This document shows, one piece after another, positions 48,140 to 58,471 of a stretch of 64,000 nucleotides of DNA. The translations under genes and the position numbers were made by a program. The DNA lies in NCBI GenBank assembly GCA_026119935.1, contig JALRMH010000084.1:21274-85273 (forward strand), read 5' to 3'. This stretch comes from Endothia cerciana. Its lineage: Eukaryota > Ascomycota > Sordariomycetes > Diaporthales > Cryphonectriaceae. Under the pieces are notes generated by a model. The model had not been told where the DNA came from. It made no database searches and saw only the letters and a list, made by a program, of their open reading frames with translations. Each line of letters opens with the position of its first letter. The stretch's first letter is position 1.

Positions 48140-49376
48140 TTCTTGGTGTGGTGGGAGTGAGTGACCTACCCGGTGGACGTGGCCCGGAAGAGGCAACGCC
48201 TAGCCTCCTTATGGCATGCAAATGAGTACAGTATACCTCACCTCCTTCACCTTCGTATTATAGGAAGCTTCTATGCTCGTTCTGCAGTCACCAGTCACAA
48301 GTCTGCCCTCATCCGTGCCACTATCCTGCACCCTATCAGACTCGCAAAATTCAGGCCATTTGGTCGGGACATCGCCTGCAGTCACGGCAAACTTTGTGGC
48401 ATAAATTGTGGCATCCATATCAAGTTGAAGTGTTCAGTGGATGGCGTGCAGCTCACCACCGCTCCCACCAGGAATACACGAGCATCACAAGACTGCTCTG
48501 TGACTACATCCAACACACTGATCATCATCACCATCTGGATCATGCCCAGCTACGCATTCAAAATTCCAAGCGTCTGACATGTTGTCCGAGACTTGTGGAT
48601 AGATCGAGACTTGAAAGCGTGACATCAACACCAGCGAAAGGGACCCTTCGAGCAGTGAATGAGCGGTCCCCCAGAATACACATCCACATCCACACATACA
48701 TACACACACACAGAGTGGTACCTGGCAGCCTATTATCCCGATTGACAACTATGTGCCCCCGTAGCGACTTATCAGTAGATTATCAAGTTGTTTTGTATCC
48801 TTTTCTAGAGCTCGAGTGGCAGCATATTGCCCCCTAAGCCCACAAAGTTGTTGTTGACATGACATGCCCTGTGCGGGTGAAGCACGTGCAGGTGGGCGCC
48901 CAGAAATGGCCCACGGATAACGAACTTGCACTAATGCATGACTCTATTGTGGATTTCGATGGCGCAAGGCTTGGACCCACCGTTGATCCGGGGTAGAGGA
49001 CGGTCGCACGTGGGACCTACGAGAAGCCTTACGAACAGAACGAGTCGAACCAGCGCGAATCGAAGAAGTAAGTGATGCTTGTCTCCCTGGCCTGTAATCG
49101 CCCCGCACGGCTTGGTGTGGTCCTCTGTTGAGGCCTGCCCATGGCCCCAGAGCAAGTCGACGCTGGCAGACTCATCCTCACCCCAAATCACTAAATCATT
49201 CTGGGTGAGCAAGGCGAGCGAATCGAGTGCCCAAATACTCCAAGATTGGTCAGGGGATTAGGGACGACCCGTCAGCAGCATGCAGTAGATCGTCAGGGAT
49301 CACGACCAGACGCTTCAAGACCTCATATCCTCCTCATATCCATCCTCTCCTCGGCTCGTCCGTCACCTCTGCACAG
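48140..49376. other. intergenic and regulator leader
   Basis: No gene is recognised. A CA-type run lies at 48,680-48,712. The plus frame is open for 50 codons before the chosen regulator start, but without coding character. Confidence 0.55.
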
Positions 49377-51158
49377 ATGTCGTCGATACCTCGACGCAAG
49401 ATTGGCAGCAGGGCATGCGATGGCTGCAAGATCCGCAAGGTAAGGTGCTCCGAGGCGCCTCCTTGCACGAGGTGCTCGTCCATCGGCATCGAGTGCACCT
49501 TCAACAGACGCCAGGCAACGCGTGGTCCCCGCAGCTTGCGGGCTAAGACACTGGCTGAGATCCGAACCTTCCAGGAGGGCCAGAGCAAGGGAGTGACCGG
49601 CGCCGATCCGCTGGAAGAGTCACCGGCCGGCGGAGCAACAAGCCTGAGCGGTGGCCCGCAAGGCGGAGGCGGCGGTTCGGAGCACGGAAGAACCCCTGTA
49701 TCGTCCCTCATCGTCCGGCTCTGCCTCTACAACCACCGACTCTTCCCGGTGTGGCCTATCCTCAGCGTTGACGATGTCATCGACAGCCTGCTGCGAGACC
49801 CTGCAGATGTCGAGACTTTCGCGCTCGCGAACGCTGTGTGCGCCGCCATCATTGCACAGCTCAAACTCCCGTTCGCAGGCAGAACGGATGATAATGATCC
49901 GACCACGGCAGCGTCCATGGCTGCTGAATGCCAGAGAGCCAAGGCATCGCTGCAGGGCGGCGACGAAGGCCCCGATATGAATCTCAATATGCTCCGCATA
50001 TCCTTCTTCCAACACATATATCACGAGAATCTCAGGCCAGGAGGCAGCAAGTCTCTGCTGTTCCTCCGAGAAGCCTTATCGGTTGCGCAGATCATGGGCC
50101 TCCAGCGCCAGTCCACCTACGCCTCATTGGCGGCAGAGGAGCAGCAGATGAGACGTCGCATGTTGTGGCTATTGTTCGTTACAGAACGGGGCGTGGCCAT
50201 GCTGCATAAACTCCCCACGATCTTGACGTGGCAGCCCAGCTTTCCGCCCTTGGATGGGGCCGACTGCGAACAAGACGAGGCACACATCCTGCCCGCTTTC
50301 AAGAGGCTAGCCGAACTCTTCTGGACGTTTGACCAGGGTGGAGCATTCGATCTAATACACGCCGATGATAGAGGCGACACACAAGGGGCCAGCCGGCTCG
50401 ACTATCTTCAGCGGCGCTTGCAGGAGATGGTTGAAGAGGAGCAAGAAACCAACGAAGTCCAGAAGGCCGACATCTTGGTAACAAGATCTTGGATGCAGAC
50501 GGTGCTCTGGCGTGCGTCCACGAGACGCCCGAGGGCCCATGAGCAAACCAGTCTTGTGATCCAACCCTATCGGATCGTCAGTGACTTCTTAACCAACATC
50601 AGCCGCTACTCGAAGACTGCACTCGAGGCTCACGGGCCGACAATCGAGCTCAAGATATATGAGATGGCAAGCGCGCTGACAGACGCATTGTCAACGAACC
50701 TGGACCTACTACGGACTTCAGTGGGCATAGGTGCCAGGCCTGTCGACATGCTTATCCAGCTTCAAAGGCTACTTGCGTCCTCCCGTGGTGGCAACAAGAC
50801 ACTCTTGACTTTACTGTGTGCCCGCATCGCCGAGGTCGAGAACGGTGGATCGCCCGAGCTTGTATCCAGCCCGCCGGACCTACCACTTATGGAAGTAGGA
50901 GAGGTCGACGGCGAGGATGGCGACGACGATAGCCTTACCTTTGGAGCGGCTGATCAGGCAAGGAGGAGAGTCTCGTATCCAGCCTATCCCGACATGAGGG
51001 TGGACTTCCCCGCGCAGCCGATGTGGCCAGACGTCCGTCAAGAGCCCAGCCACGGCGTGAGCGCCGACCCTTGTGGGAACCTGGGCGTCGTGTTCACGCA
51101 ATTGACGAATGAACCGTGGAGCGGCTGGGCCATAGATCTGAGTCAGATACCGCTGTGA
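49377..51158 (+). CDS. Zn2Cys6 fungal-specific transcription factor (no introns)
   Basis: A 593-aa single-exon frame from the ATG at 49,377 (MSSIPRRKIGSRACDGCKIR). The binuclear zinc cluster is complete and canonical: Cys14-x2-Cys17-x6-Cys24-x5-Cys30-x2-Cys33-x6-Cys40, followed by a basic linker. The middle homology (fungal_trans) region starts near residue 115 (SSLIVRLCLYNHRLFPVWPI), continues through VETFALANAVCAAIIAQLKL and FFQHIYHENLRPGGSKSLLF, and reaches MRRRMLWLLFVTERGVAMLH. The C-terminus is acidic (EVGEVDGEDGDDDSLTFG), a possible activation region. A nuclear DNA-binding regulator of a catabolic gene set is the usual role for this architecture. Its neighbours (dioxygenase, transporter, AKR6 reductase) are candidate targets by position only. 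Confidence 0.92.
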   Translation: MSSIPRRKIGSRACDGCKIRKVRCSEAPPCTRCSSIGIECTFNRRQATRGPRSLRAKTLAEIRTFQEGQSKGVTGADPLEESPAGGATSLSGGPQGGGGGSEHGRTPVSSLIVRLCLYNHRLFPVWPILSVDDVIDSLLRDPADVETFALANAVCAAIIAQLKLPFAGRTDDNDPTTAASMAAECQRAKASLQGGDEGPDMNLNMLRISFFQHIYHENLRPGGSKSLLFLREALSVAQIMGLQRQSTYASLAAEEQQMRRRMLWLLFVTERGVAMLHKLPTILTWQPSFPPLDGADCEQDEAHILPAFKRLAELFWTFDQGGAFDLIHADDRGDTQGASRLDYLQRRLQEMVEEEQETNEVQKADILVTRSWMQTVLWRASTRRPRAHEQTSLVIQPYRIVSDFLTNISRYSKTALEAHGPTIELKIYEMASALTDALSTNLDLLRTSVGIGARPVDMLIQLQRLLASSRGGNKTLLTLLCARIAEVENGGSPELVSSPPDLPLMEVGEVDGEDGDDDSLTFGAADQARRRVSYPAYPDMRVDFPAQPMWPDVRQEPSHGVSADPCGNLGVVFTQLTNEPWSGWAIDLSQIPL

Positions 51159-51804
51159 CGGAACGCGGAAGCACATTGCTAGACCGGATTGGTGGCAGTG
51201 GAAAAGGACCTGCCCTCGAGGCTGGCCCGTGTGGAGGATGAGGGCCAAGCCAGGGGAGGGCGATAGTAAAGTGACCTGAAAAGCTCGGATACTAACTGGG
51301 TAGGAAGACATCTCAGGGAACTTCCAGATGTTGAACCGCGTCACAGATTCGTCAGACTTTTTAGGACTATTTAATAGCCACCGTGTCCGTGACCCGTCAC
51401 CTTGACCAGCTATTGGTGAGATGTGGCATCGCAACGTGTGAGTGTCGACCGTGTCTCGTGATGTTAGGGTACTACAGTAACCGGCGCGTCGGGACTACGG
51501 CTGCACTATGTAACGCCTGGGTAACTAGGCCTCATGCAGCCGCGGTCCGTTGGCGTATCTGGGTCCACAGTTTCTACGGTGCCGAGAGTTTCTCCGCTGC
51601 TTCATGCCCTCGGAGAAAAAGGAACGCGGAAGGGTCACGGGTGTGAGAATTGGATTCTCAGACCTGTCATGATGGCCTGCGGGATAGCCAACCGACAACT
51701 GACCTCGTTCCTCGACGCATCTTGAGCATCTTCCCGGGCTGCCTAGGGTCTAGCCTGGTGTCAAGCACTAATCGTTACCCGGTAGGGAGGTAAGATCAAG
51801 CAAG
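51159..51804. other. intergenic
   Basis: Spacer upstream of the AKR6-type reductase. Nothing specific is recognised. Confidence 0.6.
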
Positions 51805-53105
51805 ATGGCGTGGGAAGAGCCTCGTAAGACTGGCATGGTCTACCGGAGGCTTGGTAGTTCTGGACTACATGTTTCGGTTCTGGGACTTGGAGGGTGGCTC
51901 ACGTAAGTTTTTCGGGACCTGTCGGGGCTGGAGGGGGCTGGAGAGGCCTCAGGAGGACCACGCGGTGTGCTGATAGCCGGGACAGCTTTGGTGGACAGCT
52001 TGGCAACGGTGCGTGAGCTGCCGCGTCGAGAAGCTGACCTGCGCACTCACACCCACGCTAGAGAGCACGTTCGCATGTATGAAGCAGGCATATGATCTGG
52101 GCATCAACTTCTTCGACACTGCTGAGAGGTGCGTGGGTCCCCGGCGCGCCCCAGCAGCACCCGGGCTAACTAGAGATCCGCAGCTATGCCGGTGGACAGT
52201 CCGAGGTGGCCATGGGACAGGCCTTCAAGAAGTTTGGGTGGAACCGCAGCGACATTGTGGTGAGCACCAAGCTGAACTGGGGCGGCCACAACGGGGAGGT
52301 GCTGGTCAACAACCACGGGCTGTCGCGAAAGCACATCATCGAGGGCCTCCGGGCGTCGCTGAAGCGGCTAGACCTGGAGTATGTGGACGTGGTATATGCA
52401 CACAGGCCGGACCGCCTGACGCCGGTTGAGGAGACCGTACGGGCGTTCAACCATGTGATCGACAGAGGGTGGGCCATGTACTGGGGGACGAGCGAGTGGG
52501 GGGCGGACGAGATCGCAGAGGCGTGCGGGATCGCAAGGCAGCTGGGGCTGATCTCGCCCGTGGTAGAGCAGCCCCATTACAACCTCCTGTCGAGGAAGAA
52601 GGTGGAGGGCGAGTTTCAGAGGCTGTACGAGAGGTTCGGCATCGGGCTCACGACATTCAGTCCGCTCCAGTTCGGACTGCTGAGCGGCAAGTACGACGAC
52701 AGCCCGGACCAGCCACCAGCAGGGTCGCGGTTCGCCAAGGGCGACGATAAGTTTGTCAGCTCGGTGAGGGATTCGTACGCGGACGAGCAGTGGCAGTCGA
52801 CGATAGCAAAGGCCAAGCAGCTGAAGGCGAGTCCGATAGAACCCCAGACCGAGATGTGACCCTCGAGGCTGACACGGAAGCAGCCCATCGCAGACAGGCT
52901 GGGCATCACGCGGGCGCAGCTGGCCCTCGCGTGGTGTCTGAAGAACGAGAATGTGTCGGCCGTGATCACGGGAGCATCCAGGCCGGAGCAGGTGGTGGAG
53001 AACTGCGCAGCACTGAAGGCACTGGACAAGCTGACGGCCGAGGTCCTGGCCGAGATCGACGAGATCGTGAGCAAGATAGAGCTGGACCCGGCCAGGCAGG
53101 ATTAG
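51805..53105 (+). CDS. aldo-keto reductase, AKR6 (voltage-gated K+ channel beta-subunit-like), 5 exons with a GC-AG intron
   Basis: The model is join(51805..51902, 51986..52008, 52062..52128, 52184..52826, 52884..53105), 350 aa. It is an NADPH-dependent TIM-barrel oxidoreductase. Marks in order are YRRLGSSGLHVSVLGLGGWL, TFGGQLGN (coded by a 23-nt exon 2), YDLGINFFDTAESYAGGQSE (catalytic Asp59 and Tyr64), DIVVSTKLNWGG (Lys92), YVDVVYAHRPDR (His136), YWGTSEWGADEI, VVEQPHYNLLSRKKVE and LTTFSPLQFGLLSGKYDD. The last junction needs a GC donor (AAG followed by GCGAGT) and acceptor GCAG. The joined sequence KQLKPIADRLGITRAQLALA fits the family, while read-through meets TGA at once. The end contains VITGASRPEQVVEN, a cofactor-binding segment. 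The length is normal. Confidence 0.92.
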
Positions 53106-53798
53106 GTCTCAGGAAGCGGGCTCGAGACCGTCCAGCATGCGCCCCATAAGCCGGCCAGAGATATGTCGGGCCCGGGGGAAATAGCGGGCAGCCACAACCA
53201 GATAGGGAATCCACGGGAAGAAGAAGAGAAGAGAGGGGAGGAGAGGAGAGGGGAGGAAAAAAAGAAGGGCATCTGCTTTAACATTGAGGGTCAAATAGGC
53301 TGTCATGTATATCTTGTATGGTGGTCGTCAGATGGATGATGATTGGTTATGATAGACCTGCATTAATAGCTACTATAATATATATATATGTGTGTGTGTG
53401 TGTATGTACAGTATATAGAGTAAGTATGTCCTCAGTTGTGGTAAGGTGGGGGTGGTCACGTGCTCACGCGAGTCGTGTTGAGTGGAGCCGAATCTGTGTT
53501 GCCATGACACCACCCCACCACACCTCACCCTACCCTGCCCTGTCCTGCCCTGCCCTGTCCTGCCCTGCCCTGCCCTGCGACTCTGGGGCATTGTAGCCAC
53601 GTCGACAATTGTTTCTGATGCGACGTGTTCTGGGACAAAGGTAACACCACCACCATCAACACCAAGACCAAGGATTCACGATCCCTCCTGTCATGGGCTG
53701 AAGTGGGCTGGGCTGGGCTCACCCGCGCTTACAGCACTACCTACACCTGTCCGCCCCGGCTATTTGGCTGGCTGTTCAGGACTCCATCAAATCACGAG
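53106..53798. other. intergenic with TA/TG and CCTGC repeats
   Basis: Contains a GGAGA-rich stretch (53,222-53,265), TA then TG dinucleotide runs (53,379-53,402) and a CCTGC/CCTGT array (53,535-53,578). The plus frame is open from 53,625, but the repeats upstream argue against coding before 53,799. Confidence 0.6.
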
Positions 53799-55958
53799 AT
53801 GCCCTCGAGACAGAAGACCTTCGAGCTGGTTCCCAACACCCCCGCAGGCCTTCATGGCCTCCAGGGTCTTGGTCAACAACAACCTGCACAAGCTCACACA
53901 CACGCCCAGCCTGTCTACACCAGGCCTCCTATGACCACAAGGCAGGCCAAGAAGCTACACAGGCAGGCCAACAAGGGGCCCAGGCTCTCAAGAGCCGAGC
54001 AGCGCCGTATCGAGCTCCTGGAACAGGACCGCATCCGTAAGGAGTTCGAGAAGGAAAAGGCACAGGCAAGGGCGAGGACCGCCAGGGAAAGGAAGAAAGC
54101 CAAGGAGGAACAAGAGAAGGACATTCGGAAGAGGAAGGGTCTGCCTCTTGTCGATGTCCGTCCCAGCCAGGACACAATATCCAGATTCATCAAGATCGGA
54201 AAGGGAGAACACCCTCCAGCCCTCGGCAACCGTCTCGGCGCTATCAGGGAGCAAGACACCGGGGCCGGCTCCGAGGCTGGGTCTGCGGCCGAGGCGCAAC
54301 GTGGACACGAGCATGAAGCATCTGACAAGGAGAATCAGGAGCCAGTGCACAACGACTCAGGAGCCGAGAGGAGGTTCAAGAGGCCGCAACACAGCCAGCC
54401 AGATGAGAGAACCGCAGACGAAGCTGGCGTGCCCCCTCGTCCACACCCACCTGGTGCGATGGCAAGGGTGGCACAAGAGCTCGAGGCCGAGTCCTACTCT
54501 CCGGCAAGCAGTGTCGACACCGATGACCCCCGGAACGAGCTACTTCTGGAGGACCAGCTTATTACGGACATTGTGCTCGCGTCTTCCAGGAGTGTGGGTG
54601 ACCAGAGCCATGCTAGGGAGCCTCCAGCTACTGCTACAGGCCCCTCTCCTGCGCGTCCCTCTACAGACGCCTATGCACTGCCCACGAGTACCCAAGTCTT
54701 CCTCCTGGATCACATAGAAGAGATCTTCCCCGGCCCTTCCCAGCAGGCAAGGGAGTTGGCAGACAGTTTTGCCGAAGATGAAGGATTCAGTCTACACAAG
54801 CACCAAACCAGGCCATCTGGGAATCGAGCCAGTCCTCATTCGGAGATACTACTAGATGAGGAACCGGCCAGGCCATCACATGCGCGAGCCGAACTGGTGC
54901 CGCCGCCTCCGCCGCCGCCATTCTCGGCTGTAGAGCCTCCTTTGGATTTTCCCTATTTCTTAACGCAGGACTTCATCCTATCATCACAGGATTACCAAGA
55001 GATAGATACCCCCAGCAAGCCTCGAGGCACGCCCACGGCTAAAGCTCCAGACTCACCAGCGAAGAGGTCGCAGACACTTTCCGAGGGTTCAAGGCAACAC
55101 TGGCGCGAATCTACCAAAGCTAGACCTCGGACCAAAAGAGAGAATGACTCGGATCATACGGTGAAAACCCCCGTTTTGGATCAACAAATCTATAGAAACG
55201 GTGATGGTACGGAAGCAAGAGCAGCTGACAATGTTACTTCTGGCCTTTCCGAGGTACAGAGCGGCGAACAAGATCAATATTCCCGTGAATCTGAGACCGC
55301 GGGTCGACCATTCCAGGGAAGGTCGTCCTTGCAAGCACTGCATGCTGGACAGATCAATACACGGACGCAGGCAAGCTGCTATACGCAGGCCTTACATTGT
55401 CAGCTTGCTTCGGTTCCTCGAGCAACACCACATTCCGACCCCGGAAAGCCGTCTGCGCGAGCTCGGGGCAATCATACTACGGCCCGAGCCTCTCCTCCAA
55501 AGAAGCGAATGTTTGGGCCGAGCGGACCTGGTGCCGAGACATTGGTCGCAATGGAGCGGAGTTTCAAGCAGAACTTACGTGATCAACGGACCCGCGAGCA
55601 AGGGTTCCGAGCACAGGACAGGCAGCGACAGCCACACAGGCACGCATTTGAACATCCTGGCTTCGATCGCATGGACCTTGCCGATGGGTGCTGGCTGGAC
55701 CGGGACCTGGGACGAGGTGTCGAAGGGGCATCTACTGCGCATTCGAACGGCACCTATGCCCAACCTGAGGAAGAGACTATAGCAGCAGCAGCAATGAACC
55801 GAGCAGGATCCAGTGCAGGAAGGAAAGGAAACCGTCACGCTTCCGGCGGCCAATTCGGCCAGATTTCATCTCAGGAGACAGACTACGGTGACATCGACTT
55901 TGACACAGATGAAGACCCCCTTGATTGCTTGAGAACGGAGCATGGCCAGAGGACTTAG
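53799..55958 (+). CDS. large disordered hypothetical protein with basic coiled-coil segment
   Basis: A 719-aa frame from the ATG at 53,799 (MPSRQKTFELVPNTPAGLHG). An alternative start is the ATG at 53,932 (MTTRQAKKLHRQ). Features in order: a highly charged helix at about residues 65-120 (LSRAEQRRIELLEQDRIRKE and onward, ending EKDIRKRKG), a short conserved-looking patch LPLVDVRPSQDTISRFIKIG, long Ser/Pro/Glu-rich disorder, a proline run before DFPYFLTQDFILSSQDY, a patch KKRMFGPSGPGAETLVAMER near the C-terminus, and an acidic end (DYGDIDFDTDEDPLD). I associate the FGPSGPGAET-type patch with uncharacterised fungal proteins and cannot assign a function. The stop TAG directly abuts a consensus donor (GTGAGT at 55,959), so a 3'-UTR intron or an alternative end is possible. 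Confidence 0.75.
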   Translation: MPSRQKTFELVPNTPAGLHGLQGLGQQQPAQAHTHAQPVYTRPPMTTRQAKKLHRQANKGPRLSRAEQRRIELLEQDRIRKEFEKEKAQARARTARERKKAKEEQEKDIRKRKGLPLVDVRPSQDTISRFIKIGKGEHPPALGNRLGAIREQDTGAGSEAGSAAEAQRGHEHEASDKENQEPVHNDSGAERRFKRPQHSQPDERTADEAGVPPRPHPPGAMARVAQELEAESYSPASSVDTDDPRNELLLEDQLITDIVLASSRSVGDQSHAREPPATATGPSPARPSTDAYALPTSTQVFLLDHIEEIFPGPSQQARELADSFAEDEGFSLHKHQTRPSGNRASPHSEILLDEEPARPSHARAELVPPPPPPPFSAVEPPLDFPYFLTQDFILSSQDYQEIDTPSKPRGTPTAKAPDSPAKRSQTLSEGSRQHWRESTKARPRTKRENDSDHTVKTPVLDQQIYRNGDGTEARAADNVTSGLSEVQSGEQDQYSRESETAGRPFQGRSSLQALHAGQINTRTQASCYTQALHCQLASVPRATPHSDPGKPSARARGNHTTARASPPKKRMFGPSGPGAETLVAMERSFKQNLRDQRTREQGFRAQDRQRQPHRHAFEHPGFDRMDLADGCWLDRDLGRGVEGASTAHSNGTYAQPEEETIAAAAMNRAGSSAGRKGNRHASGGQFGQISSQETDYGDIDFDTDEDPLDCLRTEHGQRT

Positions 55959-56675
55959 GTGAGTGCATATGAGGAGCAAATGGACGGCTCAGCAGGTTAA
56001 ATCGGTGTGTTTGGCATTGGCGCAGGTCTGGTGCGCAGTTCCATGGATTCAGCATAGCGATGGAGTTTCAGCAGGGTTCTGTGCGATCCGTGTTCTAGAA
56101 GCCATCACCGACGAGAAATCAATCGTCCCCTTTCCGCAGGCATTCTGAGCCTGCCTTACCAGCTCCATCAGCTACTGTCTGGGCACTTCAACAGGGAGTT
56201 GCCGATATTGGATTGCCACATCACGAGGTGATTATGAGAAAACAATCCCCTTGGCCTATGCCAAAAGGGTCTTATGTGACAATCTCCTTTAGGACTGCTC
56301 CCCCTCTCCTCCCTTTCCGGCCTGGAGAGGAAAGTCCGGAACGATTCGTGAAATAGGACTCATTTCACAATATTGCCTGCCTAAATAGACCACGAGCCGA
56401 GCGTGAATCGAGGGTCCAGTGTCTTGATATTCCCATGCGGGAGGCACTTGATATCAAGTCTGGCACGGTGTCACAACAAGCGAGAAATTAAACGGTCTTG
56501 AAGGTCACGAATAACCATTTACTCTCGCAGACACCCATATGCGACGGCCACACGGGAGAAGATATGCTAACCGGACAGCGGTGCCAGGATCCACATCCCA
56601 GGCTGCCAGAGGCCGAGAGGAGAGGTTCAAGCGTCTCAGCTGGGCAGCAGGGTCCAGGATCCAAAAAGATCAATA
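55959..56675. other. 3' region between convergent genes
   Basis: Begins with a donor-like GTGAGT and has an acceptor-like TTGGCGCAG ending near 56,026. Otherwise nothing is recognised. Confidence 0.5.
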
Positions 56676-57640
56676 TTAATTCTTATCGCTACTCTGCCCG
56701 GTGTTCATGCGCATCATCTCCTTGAGCGCGGCCGTCTCGGCCTCCTGCCTGGCCAGCCTCAGCCTCAGGTCATCCCTCTCCTTGGTCATGTCCTCCAGCG
56801 CGTCCTCCAGCTCCTTGATGCGGTCGAGGCGCTTCTGCCGGTACTTCCTCGCAGCGATTGTGTTGCGTTGCCTCTTCAGTACGACGTCGGGGTCCTCTTC
56901 GCGCTTGGCACTCCCAGATTGGCGCCCGGCCCCGGCCCGGCTGCTACCGCCCGCGACGCGCGGACTGCTGTCGGAGGGCGAAGAGGCCCGGGAGTGGCTC
57001 TCGGCGCCTGGAATGAAGTCGGAGGGGTGTGGTGGCGGATCGAGCGTGAGAGATTGGAATTGCTGTGATTGCTGTAGCTCGTGGTTGGCAGCAGCATTGC
57101 GTGGGGTGACGAGGAAGAAGTCTGGGATAGAGTCTGGCAGGGCTTCTATCAGGGCAGGGTCTAAGATGGCTATCAGTGACGGGAGCTCATGACCTGTCGG
57201 CCGCGGGGCTGGGGGAGGGGGGGCCGCTGACCGAAGGAGAAGTCGAGATCTAGAGGGGGCGCGGCAGGGTAGCCCTCGCCTGAATCCGTCCAGGACTGTC
57301 CGAATGGCATCTCCGAGTTGTCGCCGGCGGCTGCTGCCGGGGCGGTGCCGAGCTGGGGCCACAGTTCCGGAATGAAGAAGTCCGGTTGCGAGAGGCCGAG
57401 GTCGAGGTCGAGAGGTGTTGTCGGATGGTCTTGGTAGAGGCTGTAGTGTAGGGAACTACTGCTGGGCTGGACGGAAGAAGGCGGTTGGGGTCTGGCGCGC
57501 CGCGCAGCTGGATGCTGATCCTGCTGCGGCCATTGTGACAGGGTGTGGGGAGCGGCCTCTTGGGACGAGGCCGGCTTGGGCTTTCTCCTCCTTGGGGGGA
57601 GAAGTGAAGGTGAGGCTAGACGACGGCTGGTTGTGGCGTG
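56676..57640 (-). CDS. bZIP transcription factor (5' end uncertain)
   Basis: The exon complement(56676..57169) is well supported and is joined across a 62-nt intron (57,170-57,231, donor GTCAGC, acceptor GATAG) to an upstream exon ending at 57,232. The C-terminus is a bZIP domain. The basic region VLKRQRNTIAARKYRQKRLD has the N-x2-AA-x2-Y-R core, followed by a leucine zipper IKELEDALEDMTKERDDLRL through AALKEMM, and a short tail NTGQSSDKN. The upstream exon carries acidic-hydrophobic activation-like sequence (DLDLGLSQPDFFIPELWPQL, PPLDLDFSF). Its frame is open back to about 57,640 without an ATG, so a first coding exon farther upstream, or a start I cannot place, is likely. The splice with acceptor CGACAG is also in frame but would leave a 38-nt intron, too short to favour. 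It is a nuclear regulator with unknown targets. Confidence 0.8.
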
Positions 57641-57955
57641 ACCATCAACCGGGGGAAGATGACTTGATGAGGAGGCAAGAGTGTCCGGGGGGCATGAGTC
57701 GGGATGATGGCTACATACTTATATAGGCACTTGACGGCCCGGGCAGTGGGTGTTGACAGCGCCCTCCGTGCTGTACCGGCCAGAGGGGGACCGCCAGCCC
57801 GCCGCCCACCCTTGGTCTGCGAGGACGGGTCGGGCGTGCTCAGAATGACTCATGATGACCCCCTTCTTTCTCATGCTCATGCATGGACCATGCATGCTTT
57901 TTGGATTCCGGTGGTGTCGCGTGTAATAAGTACTGCTGGGTCTCTAAGGTCTTAA

Positions 57956-58130
57956 AGAGTATTTAAAAAAATTGCATTGGTAGAGATAATATTAATCTAT
58001 TTAATATAGTAATTTATTGTATATTAAACTTATAAACTGTTATAGAAAAGATATTTTTTAAAATTAATAATTAATATAATAAGCTTGATTTTTAAATTTA
58101 TATATTTTCAAATTATATATTAAAATATAT
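57956..58130. other. start of AT-rich block
   Basis: Base composition changes within a few tens of bases from GC-rich to strongly AT-rich. No gene is seen. The sequence is mostly TTAAAT/ATATTA words, as expected of heavily RIP-mutated or otherwise AT-biased repeat DNA. Confidence 0.75.
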
Positions 58131-58131
58131 A

Positions 58132-58280
58132 TTTAATAAGCACTGCAGCAATTTAAAGATTTCAAAGTATCTTAAAGAATTAATATTAATAAAAGTAGTG
58201 TTAAATATAAGTTTTAAATATAGAAATATAATTAAAGTTTAAATACAAATATTTATTGCTTTTAAAGTTTTTAAATATTA
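58132..58280 (+). repeat. highly decayed direct copy of the 58,472 repeat
   Basis: From the shared AATAAGCACTGCAG on, this stretch aligns by eye with 58,474-58,625. Most differences are C or G in the later copy against T or A here, consistent with RIP-type transitions. Shared landmarks are GCACTGCAG, the AGTGTTAAA/CGGTGTTAAA segment, ATAGAAATATA and the CTTTTAAAG/CTTTAGGGC segment. Confidence 0.65.
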
Positions 58281-58471
58281 TTACAACAACAGTCCGCTAG
58301 CAGCGCTAGCAGCGCACAGGCCATTTCCTTTCAAATAGCTAGCGACTCAGCACACTAATTCTTTCCACACTATAAGAATCAGTTTCTGTACTAACAGACA
58401 CCTAGCAGCTATTAATCAGACAGCCTGTTCCTGTTATATCATTATAACTCTGCCAGGCTTATATAATAGGT

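Noticed and set aside
48931..49212. Possible tRNA from a GGTTCGACTC-like T-loop near 49,045
   Set aside because: The flanking bases do not form a T-stem or acceptor stem. No cloverleaf could be drawn.
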